From contig JAKAEF010000064.1 of the NCBI GenBank assembly GCA_021820025.1, forward strand, positions 1 to 6,061: a DNA stretch of 6,061 nt, in the 5' to 3' direction. The notes beneath the pieces were generated by a model. That model was not told where the DNA came from. It did no database searches and worked only from the letters and a program-made list of their open reading frames with translations. Position numbers and translations under genes: made by a program. Source of the stretch: a bacterium. Its GTDB lineage: Bacteria; Patescibacteriota; Microgenomatia; Levybacterales; UBA12049. How positions within the stretch are numbered: the first letter of the stretch is position 1; each line of letters opens with the position of its first letter. Below are positions 5,356 to 6,061 of this stretch, piece by piece.

Positions 5356-5384
5356 ATTTTGCCATAATACTGCCTATGTTACAA
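5356..5384 (-). promoter_or_regulatory. Nudix gene promoter, nearly leaderless
   Basis: On the minus strand TTGTAA (5384-5379) is followed by 17 bases and an extended -10, TGG plus CAAAAT (5361-5356). The -10 ends nine bases before the ATG at 5346, so only a leader of about two bases is predicted. Its -35 overlaps the -10 of the divergent MFS gene. Confidence 0.5.
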
Positions 5385-5385
5385 T
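5359..5385 (+). promoter_or_regulatory. Promoter of the second MFS gene, predicted leaderless
   Basis: TTGCCA (5359-5364, one mismatch to TTGACA) is followed by 15 bases and an extended -10, TGT plus TACAAT (5380-5385). Six bases then lead directly to the ATG at 5392. The short 15-bp spacer is offset by the TGn element. The -35 overlaps the Nudix -10 on the other strand. Confidence 0.6.
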
Positions 5386-5391
5386 AGAACA

Positions 5392-6061
5392 ATGAAAAGA
5401 TTCTTCTATCTTACTGTTCTGCATGTGTTTAATGATGGTTTTGAAGGAAGTTTACTTTTGTTGCTACCATTTATATCTCACGAACTACATATTAATTTAG
5501 CTCAAGTCGGCATGATTGGAACTTCTGAAGGAATGATGGAGCTTTTCTTTTCTCTTCCTTCAATTTACTTTACAGCAAAATATGGCAGCATACGATTTTT
5601 ACTTATGGCAATGGGAATTTATACAACCGGCTTTATCTTAACAAGTATTAGTCCTACATTATTTTTACTTTTTCTAACATTTATTATTGCAGGAATTGGT
5701 TTTGGATTATTTCATTCAATTGCTTTTGGATTAGTCTCTGAATGGTCAGAAAAAAGTACTAGAGGAAGACAATTGGCAAACTTTACTGCAAGCGGAGATA
5801 TTGGCAAAATTGCACTTACAACAGCATTAACAATAATTATTGGATTTATTGGCTGGCGCTATACAGCGTTTTTATATGGATTAGCTGCACTCTTATGTTT
5901 ATTGTTATTTATAAAACTTCTTTCTTCGTCAGAAAAATTTCATACAATAAAAAAATCCTCAACCGTTTCTGTTCCATTAAAAGATTTTTTTACAAATATA
6001 ACATTTGTTATGGCAAATTTTGTTAATATTTTTGATACGTTAGCCAGCACATCTTTATATA
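5392..6061 (+). CDS. MFS transporter, Fsr-like, 3' end cut by window edge
   Basis: The first 223 residues of a membrane transporter open to the right edge with no stop. The sequence is a run of hydrophobic helices with short loops. It starts with FYLTVLHVFNDGFEGSLLLL (5-24), a pattern close to the HxxxDxxxG opening of fosmidomycin-resistance (Fsr) type MFS proteins. GIGFGLFHSIAFGLVSEW (101-118) and RGRQLANFTASGDIGK (124-139) fit the helix 4-5 region of that group. Fsr-like proteins are usually exporters, and the substrate here is unknown. The start is supported by the predicted -10 six bases upstream. It shows no close similarity to the EntS-type exporter nearby, so it is not a recent duplicate. 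It diverges from the Nudix gene with overlapping promoters. Confidence 0.88.
   Translation, partial: MKRFFYLTVLHVFNDGFEGSLLLLLPFISHELHINLAQVGMIGTSEGMMELFFSLPSIYFTAKYGSIRFLLMAMGIYTTGFILTSISPTLFLLFLTFIIAGIGFGLFHSIAFGLVSEWSEKSTRGRQLANFTASGDIGKIALTTALTIIIGFIGWRYTAFLYGLAALLCLLLFIKLLSSSEKFHTIKKSSTVSVPLKDFFTNITFVMANFVNIFDTLASTSLY

Larger units (their letters stand above)
5351..5390. repeat. Inverted repeat spanning the divergent Nudix/MFS promoters
   Basis: GTTCTATT (5351-5358) and AATAGAAC (5383-5390) are perfect 8-base inverted arms 24 bases apart, centred in the 45-bp intergenic region. Read on each gene's own strand, both show AATAGAAC just before the start codon, overlapping the predicted -10. 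This could be a pair of operator half-sites or a shared initiation-region sequence. Confidence 0.6.

Noticed and set aside
1..6061. Recoded TGA (glycine), as in Gracilibacteria/Absconditabacteria
   Set aside because: All genes read through at normal length with the standard code, glycine uses GGN, and no in-frame TGA is present. All seven visible stops are TAA, which fits AT-richness without proving recoding.
1..6061. CRISPR arrays, tRNA or rRNA genes, insertion sequences
   Set aside because: No regularly spaced repeats, no RNA-gene signatures and no transposase or paired terminal repeats were seen. Coding sequence fills almost all of the window.
3534..6061. The two MFS genes as a tandem duplication
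   Set aside because: Their motifs belong to different MFS groups (EntS-like and Fsr-like), they have different N-terminal layouts, and no shared stretches were seen.

Overview
The window is AT-rich, gene-dense bacterial DNA with nine protein genes and almost no spare sequence. Several things suggest a small-genome, host-dependent or episymbiotic bacterium such as a Patescibacteria/CPR member: tiny gene spacings, lysine- and isoleucine-rich proteins, every visible stop being TAA, a small DUF6496-type protein, and a two-cysteine membrane-anchored protein of a kind I recall from CPR genomes. This placement is inference. No rRNA, tRNA or phylogenetic marker is present. The standard genetic code fits, because glycine is encoded by GGN and no in-frame TGA interrupts any gene.

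Layout. On the minus strand, 1-1247 is the 5' part of clpB, a Hsp100 disaggregase without the N-terminal domain. Its promoter sits inside a CIRCE-like operator at 1266-1292, which implies HrcA control. Divergent from it runs a plus-strand series: a 47-residue DUF6496-like basic protein (1375-1518), a single-domain rhodanese (1533-1871), a membrane-anchored HNH-type nuclease (1896-2447), a TspO/MBR membrane protein (2485-2979), a membrane-anchored two-cysteine protein of unknown function (3027-3530), and an EntS/MFS_3-type exporter (3534-4835). A Nudix hydrolase on the minus strand (4837-5346) converges on the exporter with one base between them. A second MFS transporter, Fsr-like, diverges from the Nudix gene and runs off the right edge (5392-6061).

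How the genes relate. I see no single pathway and no defence system. The common themes are stress and protein quality control (ClpB, rhodanese, Nudix), the cell envelope (HNH nuclease, TspO, the unknown anchored protein) and export (two MFS proteins). The most striking feature is regulatory. Nearly every gene has a -10-like hexamer ending about 5-9 bases (usually 6) before its ATG, and none has a convincing Shine-Dalgarno sequence. This predicts leaderless or nearly leaderless mRNAs, with many genes carrying their own promoter despite the tight co-directional packing. Two sites deserve most attention: the clpB promoter with its -35 box in the CIRCE spacer, and the 45-bp Nudix/MFS divergent region, where two predicted promoters overlap each other and share a perfect 8-bp inverted repeat.
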